NCBI GenBank assembly: GCA_964475755.1
Contig: CAYYXR010000019.1
Coordinates: 1 to 50,905 of the forward strand
Direction: 5' to 3'
Source of the DNA: UBA11612 sp964475755
GTDB taxonomy: Bacteria; Pseudomonadota; Alphaproteobacteria; Rhodospirillales; Rhodospirillaceae
Length of the DNA stretch: 50,905 bases
Below the pieces are notes generated by a model that was not told the origin of the DNA, did not search any database, and saw only the letters and a list, made by a program, of their open reading frames with translations. The translations under genes were made by a program, and so were the position numbers. The first letter of the stretch is position 1. Each line of letters opens with the position of its first letter. This document shows positions 24,296-33,057 of this stretch, piece after piece.

Positions 24296-25095
24296 TTCCC
24301 ACCCCGGGTTGGGTCGCTATCGGCATTGGGCATGCCTATGGCGGACAATTGCCGTCCGTAATCGGACTCCTTATTGAGGACGGAGCGGCGATAGCTGAAA
24401 TACATATCGCTTTGCGCGCAGGTGTCCTCGTTTAGCGCGGCGATGGTGCCAACTTCGATCTCAAGTAGGCGGTCTTTCACAAACCCAGTCAAATCGAAAT
24501 GTACATGACCATTGGATTTCGGGGGCGTGAAATATTTCTCGGATTTTTTATCGTCCGAGACAAAGCGGTTCATAAATTCAGGGCCAACTTCATAGGAGGT
24601 TTGCGCAATGCACGGCCCAATCGCGGCGACTATATTGGAACGTTGCGCCCCCAGAGATTCCATCGCTGACACTGTGTTGGCGAGTACGCCAGAAAGCGCG
24701 CCTTTCCAGCCAGCGTGTGCTGCGCCGATAACTTGAGCGTCTCTATCAGCCAGAAGCACCGGCGCGCAGTCCGCTGTTAGTATGCCGAGGGCAATCCCCT
24801 TGGATTTGGTCACGAGCGCATCACCTTTGGGCGCGTTGTCTTGACCCCATGGGCCTTCGACCACGATCACATCGGGCGTGTGTTGCTGATAAGCGGTGAC
24901 CAGCGCGTTTAGAGCAAGGCGGGATGCGTTTTGCGTCCTGTTTTTCTCGATGCATTCGCGGGAGTCGGCCGTTCCGAGTCCGCAGTTGTTGGACTCGTAC
25001 AAGCCCGCCGATGTGCCGCCGTGTCGCGTAAAAAACCCATGACGAATCCCATCCAGTGAGTCCAGCTCAGCGGCGGTGACGTAAATTCGAGACAT
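24292..25095 (-). CDS. pgeF: Peptidoglycan editing factor PgeF / purine nucleosidase-type multicopper-like protein
   Basis: A 267-residue member of the YfiH/DUF152/LACC1 family, described as an editing factor removing wrong amino acids from peptidoglycan precursors and as a purine nucleoside-cleaving enzyme. The zinc/active-site residues are in HGFFTRHGGTS, LTADCAPVLLAD and GAAHAGWKGALSG. Its ATG directly abuts the stop of midA with no spacer, and its own stop overlaps the lipoprotein start. The arrangement lgt-midA-pgeF is common in Alphaproteobacteria. Confidence 0.92.
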   Translation of the reverse strand: MSRIYVTAAELDSLDGIRHGFFTRHGGTSAGLYESNNCGLGTADSRECIEKNRTQNASRLALNALVTAYQQHTPDVIVVEGPWGQDNAPKGDALVTKSKGIALGILTADCAPVLLADRDAQVIGAAHAGWKGALSGVLANTVSAMESLGAQRSNIVAAIGPCIAQTSYEVGPEFMNRFVSDDKKSEKYFTPPKSNGHVHFDLTGFVKDRLLEIEVGTIAALNEDTCAQSDMYFSYRRSVLNKESDYGRQLSAIGMPNADSDPTRGGN

Positions 25096-26169
25096 CTAGA
25101 AACCTTCGAGATCCGTCAAATCTGGATGGGAAATGGCCAGGACCTTGAACAATGCACCCATTGCATCGGGCTCTGTCAATCTGCGAACACCCGCCAAGAC
25201 GGCCTGCGCAATTTTATCGTCTTTACCTGAAGAAAGCTGAGCGCCGCGCACTTTAATGCCCAGGCGGCTTAACCACGTGCCTTGTTCAATGGGCCCGAAA
25301 ACGCGCGCACCTTTCGCCTGCGCGGACTTTGCAACAAGCTCGAAATCCACGTGTGCTGTGAGGTCGGCGTTTCCAGGATTGGACAAGACGGGGTGAGGCT
25401 TGTGGTGTTTGACGGCTTGTAGGGTTTCGCCGGTCGCTGAAATCTTGTGGCCGTAATCGATAAAGAGCGCCGCGCCGCCTTGTGCGACGATGCGGTCTGC
25501 GATCTCACCAATAAAGTCCTCAACTGCGGGTGAATACTCAAAAATTTCCCCCGTTATGGCATCGGCTGGACACAATTCGGATGCGGAGGGTTCGGACGAA
25601 GTCGTAAATGCTAATGCGCCGCTTGCATCAATGCTCACGCATCTTTCCCGCCATCCGTCCGACATCCTCAGAAACTGTTTGATCGGTAGCGCATCTAGAA
25701 ATTCATTGGCGATGACGATTGCCGGTCCCGCTGGGCAAGACTGAATGTCGCTGTGCCACGAGACGGAGTGGTCCTTTAACGCGTGTTCTTGAATTTTTTG
25801 AAGGGCGGCGCTTTTTTCGACCAGATGTATGGAAGTGCTGTTCGGGAAATTGGGAATCCGGCCGGCCGCACGTAGCGCATCGGCCATAAGCGTGCCGCGC
25901 CCTGGGCCGCATTCAATAAGTCGCACCGGTTTTGGCTGCCCCATTTTTTGCCACACGACAGCGCACCACAAGCCGACGAGTTCGCCAAAGACCTGGCTAA
26001 TTTCCGGTGATGTGATGAAGTCGCCATCAGCCCCGAAGACATCGCCTTTGCCGTAATAGGCCTCAGCTGCCGCTTGCATGAACTCCGCGACGGTGATGGG
26101 TCCGTGTTCGCGAATTTGGGCCATGAGCGCCGCGGCGGTTTTATTTTCACCGGTCGTCTGGTTGGTCAT
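25096..26169 (-). CDS. midA: SAM-dependent methyltransferase, MidA/NDUFAF7 family
   Basis: A 357-residue class-I methyltransferase related to mitochondrial NDUFAF7, which methylates an arginine of a complex I subunit. The SAM motif is ECGPGRGTLMADALR; the family-specific segments SPEISQVFGELVGLW and IANEFLDALPIKQF flank it. ATG 26169 overlaps the lgt stop (ATGA); the open frame continues 351 bases into lgt but that is a shadow. Complex I assembly is the family role; the bacterial substrate is inferred. Confidence 0.9.
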   Translation of the reverse strand: MTNQTTGENKTAAALMAQIREHGPITVAEFMQAAAEAYYGKGDVFGADGDFITSPEISQVFGELVGLWCAVVWQKMGQPKPVRLIECGPGRGTLMADALRAAGRIPNFPNSTSIHLVEKSAALQKIQEHALKDHSVSWHSDIQSCPAGPAIVIANEFLDALPIKQFLRMSDGWRERCVSIDASGALAFTTSSEPSASELCPADAITGEIFEYSPAVEDFIGEIADRIVAQGGAALFIDYGHKISATGETLQAVKHHKPHPVLSNPGNADLTAHVDFELVAKSAQAKGARVFGPIEQGTWLSRLGIKVRGAQLSSGKDDKIAQAVLAGVRRLTEPDAMGALFKVLAISHPDLTDLEGF

Positions 26170-26969
26170 GTCTTGATGGCAGCGCGTCGAGCGCGCCAGA
26201 TGCAGAATGCGCCGAACAGTATCATCGGAATGGATAGCAATTGTCCCATAGTGATGCCGCCCGGCAAATAGCCCAGGAATGAGTCGGGTTCCCGGAAAAA
26301 CTCGGCGATGATTCGGAAAATGCCGTAACCGATCAAGAAGCATCCGGTCAGAGTTCCGGTTCGTTCGCGCAGAGTCCGGTTGCGCCAGAGCAAGTGCATG
26401 ATGATGAACAGGGCAAGGCCTTCCATGCCGGCTTGATAGAGTTGGCTTGGGTGGCGCGGGGCGGGGCCGCCGCCGGGGAAAATCATGCCCCAGGGCAGGT
26501 CCAATGCCGTTCTTCCCCAAAGCTCACCATTTATGAAATTTGCGATCCGGCCCAGTCCCAATCCAATCGGCACCGCGCAGCCAACGTTGTCGGCGATATA
26601 CCATTGGTCGATTTTCTTGACCTTCGCGAACAGCATGATAGCGGCAATAACGCCGAGTAATCCGCCATGAAATGACATGCCGCCTTCGGTAATTTTGAAA
26701 ATTTCAATTGGATTGGAGAAATAAAAGGCGGGTTTGTAAAAAAGGATGTAGCCAAGCCTACCGCCCAATACGACGCCGCCAAGCGTCCACAGCAGAAAAT
26801 CGTCTACTTGTATTTTTGCCATAAGGGATGGCGGATGAGCGACCATCCATCGGATGTAATACAAGCCGGCGAACAGCCCGGCCGCATAGGCCAGGCCGTA
26901 CCAGCGCAATGCAAAGGGGCCGATTTCGAAAATGACCGGATCGATAGCAGGGAACGGAATCGCGAGCAT
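26166..26969 (-). CDS. lgt: Prolipoprotein diacylglyceryl transferase
   Basis: Lgt, 267 residues, an inner-membrane enzyme that transfers diacylglycerol from phosphatidylglycerol to the lipobox cysteine of prolipoproteins. It has about seven membrane spans, with FEIGPFALRWYGLAYAAGL near the N-terminus, MSFHGGLLGVIAA, and the signature LGLGRIANFINGELWG. ATG 26969 precedes the normal N-terminus and lies five bases after the hldD stop. A longer open frame upstream overlaps hldD and is rejected. Confidence 0.96.
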   Translation of the reverse strand: MLAIPFPAIDPVIFEIGPFALRWYGLAYAAGLFAGLYYIRWMVAHPPSLMAKIQVDDFLLWTLGGVVLGGRLGYILFYKPAFYFSNPIEIFKITEGGMSFHGGLLGVIAAIMLFAKVKKIDQWYIADNVGCAVPIGLGLGRIANFINGELWGRTALDLPWGMIFPGGGPAPRHPSQLYQAGMEGLALFIIMHLLWRNRTLRERTGTLTGCFLIGYGIFRIIAEFFREPDSFLGYLPGGITMGQLLSIPMILFGAFCIWRARRAAIKT

Positions 26970-26974
26970 GACGG

Positions 26975-27961
26975 CTACCGGTACGGGTTGTTTTTCAGAA
27001 GATAATTTTTCACCGTGGCGGCCACCCCATCTTCGAGCTTTGTGAAGGCTTTTAAATACCCCGCCGCACGGAGCCGGTCCATGCGCGCCTCGGTGAAATA
27101 TTGATACTGATCGCGGATTTCGGGGGGCGTGTCGCGGAATTTGATCATGGGCTCGAGGCTGTTTGCCCGATAGACGGCTGACGCCAAGTCCAGGAACGTC
27201 CGTGACGTGCCCGTGCCCAGATTGAATATGCTGCCGAGCCCCTCCTGTTCTATCAACCAGATCATGACGTGGCAGCAATCGTCAACGAACACAAAGTCGC
27301 GGCGCTGTTCACCGTCCGCGTAGTCTGGGTTGTGCGAGCGGAACAGGAGATATGGTTCTTGCTTTATCGCCTTGGCCTGAATTTGGGGAACCAGGCTTGC
27401 TTGTGATCCTTTGTGGAATTCGTTGGGGCCGTAGACGTTGAAAAACTTGAGCCCGGCCCATGTCGGCGGCGCGGGTTTATCGGCGCTTATTTCCTGCGCA
27501 ACCCATAAATCGAACTCGTGTTTGCTTTGACCGTAAGGGTTCATAGGTTGAAGCTGTTGCAATGCTTCGATGGAATTGTCGTCGTCAAATCCATGCAACC
27601 CATCGCCGTAAGTTGCCGCGGACGATGCGTAGATAAATGGTTTTTTTTGTTCCGCGCACCAGGTCCAAAGAGATTGACTGAAGCGGACATTTATTTCGCG
27701 TAGCCGCTCCATGTCGCGTTCGGTCGTGGACGTCAGGGCGCCCAAGTGAAAAACGGCTTCAATATCGCCCGCATTGTTGTTCAGAAAAGAGAGGGCCTCT
27801 TTCGGATCAATGATTGTCAGGTCTTTGCGTTGGCTCACATTTTCATATTTGTGCGGGCCTTCGCATTTGTCGATGGCGGCGAGGGGACCAATGCCGCGGG
27901 ACTCCAGTACCGCAAGCAAATTGGAGCCGATAAATCCGGCGCCGCCGGTAACCACGTACAT
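26975..27961 (-). CDS. hldD: ADP-L-glycero-D-manno-heptose-6-epimerase
   Basis: An SDR-type epimerase of 328 residues that makes ADP-L-glycero-D-manno-heptose for the lipopolysaccharide inner core. The NAD(P)-binding motif VTGGAGFIGSNL opens the protein, and the catalytic YGQSK lies near residue 144. The segments FNVYGPNE and FVFVDDCC are typical of HldD/RfaD. It begins a same-strand run hldD-lgt-midA-pgeF-lipoprotein with gaps of a few bases or overlaps. It is divergent from ubiK across a 145-base promoter region. Confidence 0.93.
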   Translation of the reverse strand: MYVVTGGAGFIGSNLLAVLESRGIGPLAAIDKCEGPHKYENVSQRKDLTIIDPKEALSFLNNNAGDIEAVFHLGALTSTTERDMERLREINVRFSQSLWTWCAEQKKPFIYASSAATYGDGLHGFDDDNSIEALQQLQPMNPYGQSKHEFDLWVAQEISADKPAPPTWAGLKFFNVYGPNEFHKGSQASLVPQIQAKAIKQEPYLLFRSHNPDYADGEQRRDFVFVDDCCHVMIWLIEQEGLGSIFNLGTGTSRTFLDLASAVYRANSLEPMIKFRDTPPEIRDQYQYFTEARMDRLRAAGYLKAFTKLEDGVAATVKNYLLKNNPYR

Positions 27962-28106
27962 CTAGTGTCCTTTGCTCAGAATCTGCTTGTGCTCTTGGCC
28001 TTCGCAATCGCGCGGATTTCCCGAGGTTGCAATATTAGACTAGAAGCGCCGCTTTCAGATATTTATCTTGATGGGTACTGATGCAGCCCTGGCCGAGGAA
28101 AACATA

Positions 28107-28388
28107 ATGCAAAGTCAAAATCGAATTTTAGACGATTTAGCGCATGTTGCGGGCGGCGCATTGGGCGCGATTTCGGGTCTTAAGCAGGAGATCGAGGCGA
28201 TGATCCGAGATCGCCTGGAAAAGTTCATGGCCAACGGAAATTTCGTGCGCCGGGACGAATTCGATGCTGTGAAAGAAATGGCGGCGAATGCGCGTGCTGA
28301 GCAAGAGAAGTTGACGCAGAAAGTTGCGCAGCTCGAACAACAATTGGCGTCAAAAAAAGTGTCGGCCGCGCGCAAAAAGAATCCGTAG
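28107..28388 (+). CDS. ubiK: Ubiquinone biosynthesis accessory factor UbiK
   Basis: A 93-residue coiled-coil protein of the UbiK/BMFP family (formerly YqiC/DUF526), which helps the ubiquinone biosynthesis complex work under aerobic conditions. Key segments are ILDDLAHVAGGALGAISGL (amphipathic membrane-binding helix) and the C-terminal coiled coil REEF-like RRDEFDAVKEMAANARAEQ, followed by a basic tail. ATG 28107 is chosen over an upstream start that adds 13 non-conserved residues. It is followed by a GANTC-rich region and ybjN. Confidence 0.88.
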   Translation: MQSQNRILDDLAHVAGGALGAISGLKQEIEAMIRDRLEKFMANGNFVRRDEFDAVKEMAANARAEQEKLTQKVAQLEQQLASKKVSAARKKNP

Positions 28389-28405
28389 TTCTGTCATAAA
28401 GCAGG

Positions 28406-28541
28406 TTATCCACAGACAGATTGAGTCTGAATGGACTCCAAGTTTCGCACTTTTCTGCGGGTTCCCCGCGCGTGGCGCGACTCGGCAGAATCCTTCATGA
28501 TTTTGTGTTGCGGGCTCTCCATGCCTACTATATCTTGAATC
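28406..28541. promoter_or_regulatory. Perfect DnaA box with five GANTC sites upstream of ybjN
   Basis: A consensus DnaA box, TTATCCACA, lies at 28406-28414. Five GANTC methylation sites follow at 28423-28427, 28434-28438, 28479-28483, 28488-28492 and 28537-28541. The gap between ubiK and ybjN is otherwise non-coding. A TATATC near the last site may be a -10 element. Cell-cycle control by DnaA and CcrM is inferred from the site content only. Confidence 0.6.
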
Positions 28542-28603
28542 TGGGTCGAGGGGGTCACTCCAGGGGAAGACCCAAGATGTCTCGGGCTATTTTGGGGGCT
28601 CAA

Positions 28604-29104
28604 ATGCAATCAGGTACGCTCCGCCGCCCGTCCTCACGGACAAGCAATCCAATCGATTTGATCGAAGACGTCATTGCCGGCAGGGAATGGATTTATGACC
28701 GCCGCTGCGACACGGAAATGGCGGTGGAAGCGCCAGGGACGTGGTGCGACTACGGAATGTTTTTCGCCTGGTCTGAAGATTTAAGCGCGTTGCATTTTTC
28801 CTGTGCGCTCGACATGCGAGTCCAGCCGCGATTGATGGGTCAGGTCTATGAATTGCTCGCCAAACTCAACGAGCGTTTGTGGATGGGGCACTTCGCGATC
28901 TGGATCGAAGAAGGGATTCCCATGTTCCGGCATACGGTTCGCCTGTCGGAACGATTCGATGGTGACTTAATTGGCGAGTTGATGGAGCTCGCAATCTCGG
29001 AATGCGAGCGCTACTACCCGGCATTTCAGTTTGTCATATGGGGCGGCCGGACGGCAGAAGATGCCATCGCCAGTTCCCTGCTCGATACCGTCGGACAAGC
29101 ATAG
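28604..29104 (+). CDS. YbjN domain protein
   Basis: A 166-residue protein of the YbjN family (type-III-secretion-chaperone-like fold), recognised by NPIDLIEDVI, WCDYGMFFAWSEDLSALHFSCALDM, the segment ELLAKLNERLWMGHFAIW and ERYYPAFQFVIWGGRTAEDAIA. The family is linked to motility and stress phenotypes in enteric bacteria, but its molecular role is unclear. ATG 28604 has GGGGG just upstream; ATG 28577 with AGGGGA upstream is equally possible and adds nine residues. It lies between ubiK and proC, the usual alphaproteobacterial order. Its upstream region carries a DnaA box and five GANTC sites. Confidence 0.85.
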   Translation: MQSGTLRRPSSRTSNPIDLIEDVIAGREWIYDRRCDTEMAVEAPGTWCDYGMFFAWSEDLSALHFSCALDMRVQPRLMGQVYELLAKLNERLWMGHFAIWIEEGIPMFRHTVRLSERFDGDLIGELMELAISECERYYPAFQFVIWGGRTAEDAIASSLLDTVGQA

Positions 29105-29183
29105 CCATTTATTCAAACTCTGATGCCTCGCGGTCTGTGTTGTTCCCCTTAGCAACGCAGGCTGCGAGTGCTATCGTTGGATC

Positions 29184-30005
29184 ATGATCGAAGGCACGAT
29201 ATTACTGGTCGGATGCGGACGCATGGGCGGCGCTCTTCTCGAGGGCTGGTTCCAGCGCGGACTCAGTCCGGTTGATGCGATTGTCGTTGAGCCGGCGGGA
29301 CGCGATGCCGTTGCACCGTGTGCGGATCATCGGGCGCTCACGGTTCTGCCGCATGCCAAAGACGTACCCAGCGACTTCTTGCCCGATGTCGTACTCTTCG
29401 CCGTGAAGCCGCAAATCGTGAACGGTGTCATTCCCGATTATGTGCGGTTTGCGGAACACCGGCCCGTGTTCCTGTCGGTGATCGCGGGTAAATCCACGTC
29501 GTTTTTCCGCGGCCATCTTGGCGATAACGCGGCGGTGGTTCGGGCCATGCCGAATACGCCGGCCGCCGTGGGCAAGGCGACAAGCGTTCTTTATGCCGCC
29601 CCGGCCGCCAGCGAGGTTCAAAAACGCGTTTGTGAAGTTTTGATGGGCGCTGTCGGGTCCGTCGAATGGCTCGCCGAAGAGGCCTTTATGGACGCCGTAA
29701 CGGCCGTCTCAGGCAGTGGCCCGGCTTATGTTTTTCTGCTCGCAGAATGCATGCGGGATGCCGGTATCGCGGCTGGGCTGCCCCCAGATCTTGCCGCGCG
29801 CCTTGCCAACTCAACCATTGCCGGTGCGAGCGCCATGCTGGAGCAGGACACGGCCCGCCCGGAGGTCCTGCGTCAAAACGTGACCAGTCCCGGCGGTACA
29901 ACGGCGGCGGCACTGGAAATTCTGATGGGCGAGGGCGGGCTTGAACAGCTGATGACCCGCGCCGTCGCCGCGGCAGCCAAAAGATCGAAGGACTTGGCCG
30001 GCTGA
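29184..30005 (+). CDS. proC: Pyrroline-5-carboxylate reductase
   Basis: ProC, 273 residues, the NAD(P)H-dependent last step of proline synthesis. The Rossmann motif is LLVGCGRMGGALLEGW; the central AMPNTPAAVGK and the C-terminal signature VSGSGPAYVFLL, then TSPGGTTAAALEIL, are all intact. Length and start are normal. It is 79 bases after ybjN and 86 bases before the TetR-like gene, all on the same strand. Confidence 0.96.
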   Translation: MIEGTILLVGCGRMGGALLEGWFQRGLSPVDAIVVEPAGRDAVAPCADHRALTVLPHAKDVPSDFLPDVVLFAVKPQIVNGVIPDYVRFAEHRPVFLSVIAGKSTSFFRGHLGDNAAVVRAMPNTPAAVGKATSVLYAAPAASEVQKRVCEVLMGAVGSVEWLAEEAFMDAVTAVSGSGPAYVFLLAECMRDAGIAAGLPPDLAARLANSTIAGASAMLEQDTARPEVLRQNVTSPGGTTAAALEILMGEGGLEQLMTRAVAAAAKRSKDLAG

Positions 30006-30091
30006 ACACATTGGTGCACAGCCTTGATTCCGGCATATTGCGGTGAAATCATCCTGCGAGGCAAAAGAGTCCCAGCATTGCGGAGGAATTC

Positions 30092-30754
30092 ATGGCTGCG
30101 AAGAAAAAGACCGCAAAAAAATCAGTGAAGCGTAAAGCTGCCACGAAAGCGTCTTCCGGGTCCGTGACAGACCGTATCCTCGATGCGGGCCTGGATGAAG
30201 CCGGCCTTATCGGCTGGCGAAACGTGACCATGGATGCCATAGCCGATCGGGCTGGACTTGCATTGGGACAGGTCTTAATCGACGTTCCGTCCAAAGTGCA
30301 ATTCGCGCTCAAGCTCATCGACCGGGTGGATGCACAGACATTGCAGCCGGTCAAACGTATCGATCCCGCAGATTCTCCAAGAGACCGGCTGTTTGAAATC
30401 ATGATGCGGCGCTTTGATGCGCTGAATGCGCATCGGGACGGGTTTAAATCCATCATTTTCGCAAGCCTTCGCGATCCCGCCGCCGTGCCGCTGGTCCTGT
30501 GCCGGTTGCACACATCGGCAGCCTCTATTCTCTCAGCGGCGGGCATATCTCCCGACGGAATATTGGGCTTGATGCGTGTTAAGGGTCTTGCCGTGGTGGG
30601 GGCGTGCGCGCTCCGGGCTTGGCTGCGTGACGACAGTGCCGATCTTGCCAAGACCATGGCCGCGTTGGACAAGGCGCTGGCGCGCGCGGAAAAGCTTGCC
30701 AAACTGAGCCCGTTTCGCCGCTCCAAACGAACAGAAGGCGCGGCTGCCGCATAG
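30092..30754 (+). CDS. TetR/COQ9-like helical regulator or quinone-related protein
   Basis: A 220-residue helical protein. A Lys/Ala-rich N-terminal tail (1-22) precedes a TetR-type segment: RILDAGLDEAGLIGWRNVTMDAIADRAG, but the second half of the DNA-binding motif (LALGQVLIDVPSKVQF) lacks the usual recognition helix residues. This resembles the COQ9/TetR-like family often found near ubiquinone genes in Alphaproteobacteria, and ubiK is three genes upstream. A strong ribosome site (GGAGGA) precedes the ATG. DNA binding and quinone roles are both inferences. A hairpin follows the stop. Confidence 0.72.
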   Translation: MAAKKKTAKKSVKRKAATKASSGSVTDRILDAGLDEAGLIGWRNVTMDAIADRAGLALGQVLIDVPSKVQFALKLIDRVDAQTLQPVKRIDPADSPRDRLFEIMMRRFDALNAHRDGFKSIIFASLRDPAAVPLVLCRLHTSAASILSAAGISPDGILGLMRVKGLAVVGACALRAWLRDDSADLAKTMAALDKALARAEKLAKLSPFRRSKRTEGAAAA

Positions 30755-30755
30755 A

Positions 30756-30790
30756 AAAACGGCCGCCACTCAACAGAGCGGCGGCCGCTT
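30756..30790 (-). terminator. Terminator between the TetR-like and cytochrome genes
   Basis: Perfect eight-base arms CGGCCGCC (30760-30767) and GGCGGCCG (30780-30787) form a hairpin. Read on the minus strand it is followed by TTTTT, so it is an intrinsic terminator for the cytochrome gene; in the + direction there is no T-run. Confidence 0.8.
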
Positions 30791-30809
30791 ACCTGAGATA
30801 AATCTCTAA

Positions 30810-32927
30810 TTAGTGAGCCAGCGGGTTCGGCCGGATCTGGAAGCTGGCGATCTTCGAGTAAGACCCTTCACCTTCTTCCATGTGCCACATATTCGGCATG
30901 GAATAGGTCGCGTGAATCGCGCGTCCTTTCCAACCCGCGTCCGGATCGTCCACGCGGAAGTGCATGTCGCGCGTATAGAACCCTTGCGGGTAGGCCACAC
31001 GGAATTCCAGGAACTCACCCTTTGCTTCCGGCATCGCCAGGATTGAATCCGAGTTGATGGCCGGGAAGAAAATGGTGTTCTCGCCAAGTCCCATGGAGTT
31101 GGTGAAGTCCGTGTTGCCGCCGTACACGAAGTTCGGCGTGACGTCCGTGCCGGTGAACGTCGGGCCGGGCACACGGTAAACCGTCCAGCCTTCCGGACAA
31201 TGCTGGCCGGTGGCGGTTGGGCCGTTCACGACTTTGCACTTGTTGCGGTCGAACTTGCCGATGTGGCCGGACGAAAAGGCGGCCCAGGCCACACCATGTT
31301 TGTCGACCTCGATCCCGCGCACGCCGTAAGCCAGGTATTCACCGTCCACCAATGGCGGTTCGTATACCTCGGTTTTGCAGGTTTCCGGCGGATTGGAGCC
31401 GGGATCCGTGCGCACAATGCGGCTGGGCACGTAGGGAATGTAGTTCGCGGCCCAGGCTACACCGTCGAGGCTGGCGTTGATGCCGTACAGGAACCCGGTG
31501 AACTGCGTGTCCTTTTCCGGATCGAGTTGATCGAAGCCTTGAACCCACTCCTCGCGGTTCGCGGTGATGGTGCCATCGCCGTTCGTGTCCACCACCATCG
31601 GACACCAGCCGTGCGCTTTTTCAACGCTGCCGGTTTCATCCCACACCTTGGTCTTGAACCAGGACACCACGCGGGTATCGCTGCTCAGGAACACAGTGCT
31701 GTCTTCGTCTGGAATGAACGATGCGTGGTTGCCGCCGGAGCACAGCTGGATCATGTGTACTTGCTCGGTGGCCGGATCATACATCGGGAAGGGCTGACCC
31801 ATTCTGCTGTCTTGCGGATAATAATTTGCATACGGATTGCTCGGGTCCGTACAGAACTCCGGTTGTTTGCCCTGCTTGTAAACCGCGGCCATCCAAACGC
31901 GGCCCTTCTCGTCCATTTCGTTGTGATGGATTTTCGCGCCTTCATCGTGCGGAACAGCTGGGTCCACACCCGGAATGGGCACGGCTTTGGTTTCGTTCGT
32001 ATTCGGATCCAGAATGTCCAGCCACCCGGCCAGCATGCCCAGGCCGTACATCGGCCCGCCTGCATTAACGGTCGGATCGCGTCGGTCGCTGGCCACCATG
32101 TCGTGGGTGAACCGGCCCTCGGCGTAGTCCCGGACCGTAACGACCACATTCCGCTCAATGCCCGACGGGCGCGGCGGTGCTTCAGGAACGGCGCCCGCAT
32201 TGATCCGGTCCGACCAGTCCGCATAAACGCGAAGGCCGCGCTGGCGGCCGAAACGGGTCATGTTGTTGTTCATGGTCGTGGCCAGCGCTTGGCCTTCGTT
32301 ATTGATGGCGATATCGCCATCGCCGCGCGCTTTTTGGACGCGCTGATCCCAAAGCTCCACGGTGCTGCCGATGTCGGGCGCGCTACGCGTTGCGCGCGTA
32401 CCCATCTGGTGACAGAACATGCAGTTCTCCTGCATGTGGTGCAGCCAATGTTGCTGCGTGGCCATGCCGGGCGAAATACCGTTGCCGCTAGGGCCGGTGC
32501 CAGGGAACTCACTCTTGGCTGGTGGTTCGACCAACGAATACCAATACTGCGCCGGGTACACTTCCGCGGCGACCTGCTCGTTTGGCGCGACGACGGCGGC
32601 AATATTGACGGTGTTGCCGGGCTCGCTGTCCACGGCATCGGAGTCCACCAATCCGTATCCGCGCGCCCATACCTTGTAGTTTGCCTCGGGAAGGTCGGGG
32701 ATGACGTACTGGCCTTTGTCGTCCGTCACCACAATCCTTATGAATTGCGTTTCCAGATCTTGAGTCTCTGCAATTACCCAGATGCCCGCCTCAGGGCCGT
32801 TGGCGCTTGTGACAACACCGCCGATATCGTCGGCGTCGATCGCCGGTGCGGCCACCGCATGTCCGGCGCAAGCGGTAGCGGCCAAAAAGGTCGTCGCTAA
32901 GAGTGCGCCACGCAGTCGCTTGTTCAT
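30810..32927 (-). CDS. Periplasmic monoheme c-type protein with regulatory-like and propeller-like domains
   Basis: A 705-residue exported protein. A signal peptide (about 1-28) ends AVA-AP. An immunoglobulin-like carboxypeptidase-regulatory domain follows (about 35-115, GKGQYVIPDLPEANYKVWARGYG-type strand pattern). A single heme-c site CMFCH is at 169-173, within HWLHHMQENCMFCHQMG. The long C-terminal part has repeated short motifs (GRVWMAAVY, DGVAWAANY, KHGVAWAAF, GHIGKFDRN) like blades of a streptogramin-lyase-type beta-propeller, plus an EF-hand-like DTNGDGTIT. A good ribosome site (AGGGAGGA) sets ATG 32927. It is probably a periplasmic electron-transfer enzyme or binding protein; substrate unknown. 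Confidence 0.75.
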   Translation of the reverse strand: MNKRLRGALLATTFLAATACAGHAVAAPAIDADDIGGVVTSANGPEAGIWVIAETQDLETQFIRIVVTDDKGQYVIPDLPEANYKVWARGYGLVDSDAVDSEPGNTVNIAAVVAPNEQVAAEVYPAQYWYSLVEPPAKSEFPGTGPSGNGISPGMATQQHWLHHMQENCMFCHQMGTRATRSAPDIGSTVELWDQRVQKARGDGDIAINNEGQALATTMNNNMTRFGRQRGLRVYADWSDRINAGAVPEAPPRPSGIERNVVVTVRDYAEGRFTHDMVASDRRDPTVNAGGPMYGLGMLAGWLDILDPNTNETKAVPIPGVDPAVPHDEGAKIHHNEMDEKGRVWMAAVYKQGKQPEFCTDPSNPYANYYPQDSRMGQPFPMYDPATEQVHMIQLCSGGNHASFIPDEDSTVFLSSDTRVVSWFKTKVWDETGSVEKAHGWCPMVVDTNGDGTITANREEWVQGFDQLDPEKDTQFTGFLYGINASLDGVAWAANYIPYVPSRIVRTDPGSNPPETCKTEVYEPPLVDGEYLAYGVRGIEVDKHGVAWAAFSSGHIGKFDRNKCKVVNGPTATGQHCPEGWTVYRVPGPTFTGTDVTPNFVYGGNTDFTNSMGLGENTIFFPAINSDSILAMPEAKGEFLEFRVAYPQGFYTRDMHFRVDDPDAGWKGRAIHATYSMPNMWHMEEGEGSYSKIASFQIRPNPLAH

Positions 32928-33057
32928 GAAATCCTCCCTTAAACCCATTCATGGCGAAAACAGTGGGCAAACCTACCCCATTCTCCCCCTTGATGATGAG
33001 TCCTTTTCGCGCAGAATTGGGTATGTAACGGAAGCAAGCGGTACAAATAGATAGACT

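Noticed and set aside
26170..26520. Upstream extension of the midA frame
   Set aside because: It runs through lgt in another frame; the ATGA overlap at 26166-26169 is the natural start.
26970..27278. Upstream extension of the lgt frame
   Set aside because: It lies inside hldD; the lgt N-terminal motif begins at ATG 26969.
31200..32900. A 566-codon open frame on the + strand opposite the cytochrome gene
   Set aside because: It is the antisense shadow of a gene with signal peptide, heme site and good ribosome site; its protein is His/Val/Gly-rich with no domain.
32940..33057. FixK box (TTGAT-N4-ATCAA) ahead of the methyltransferase and cytochrome genes
   Set aside because: A TTGATGATGAGT-type stretch is present near 32990 but lacks the second half-site.
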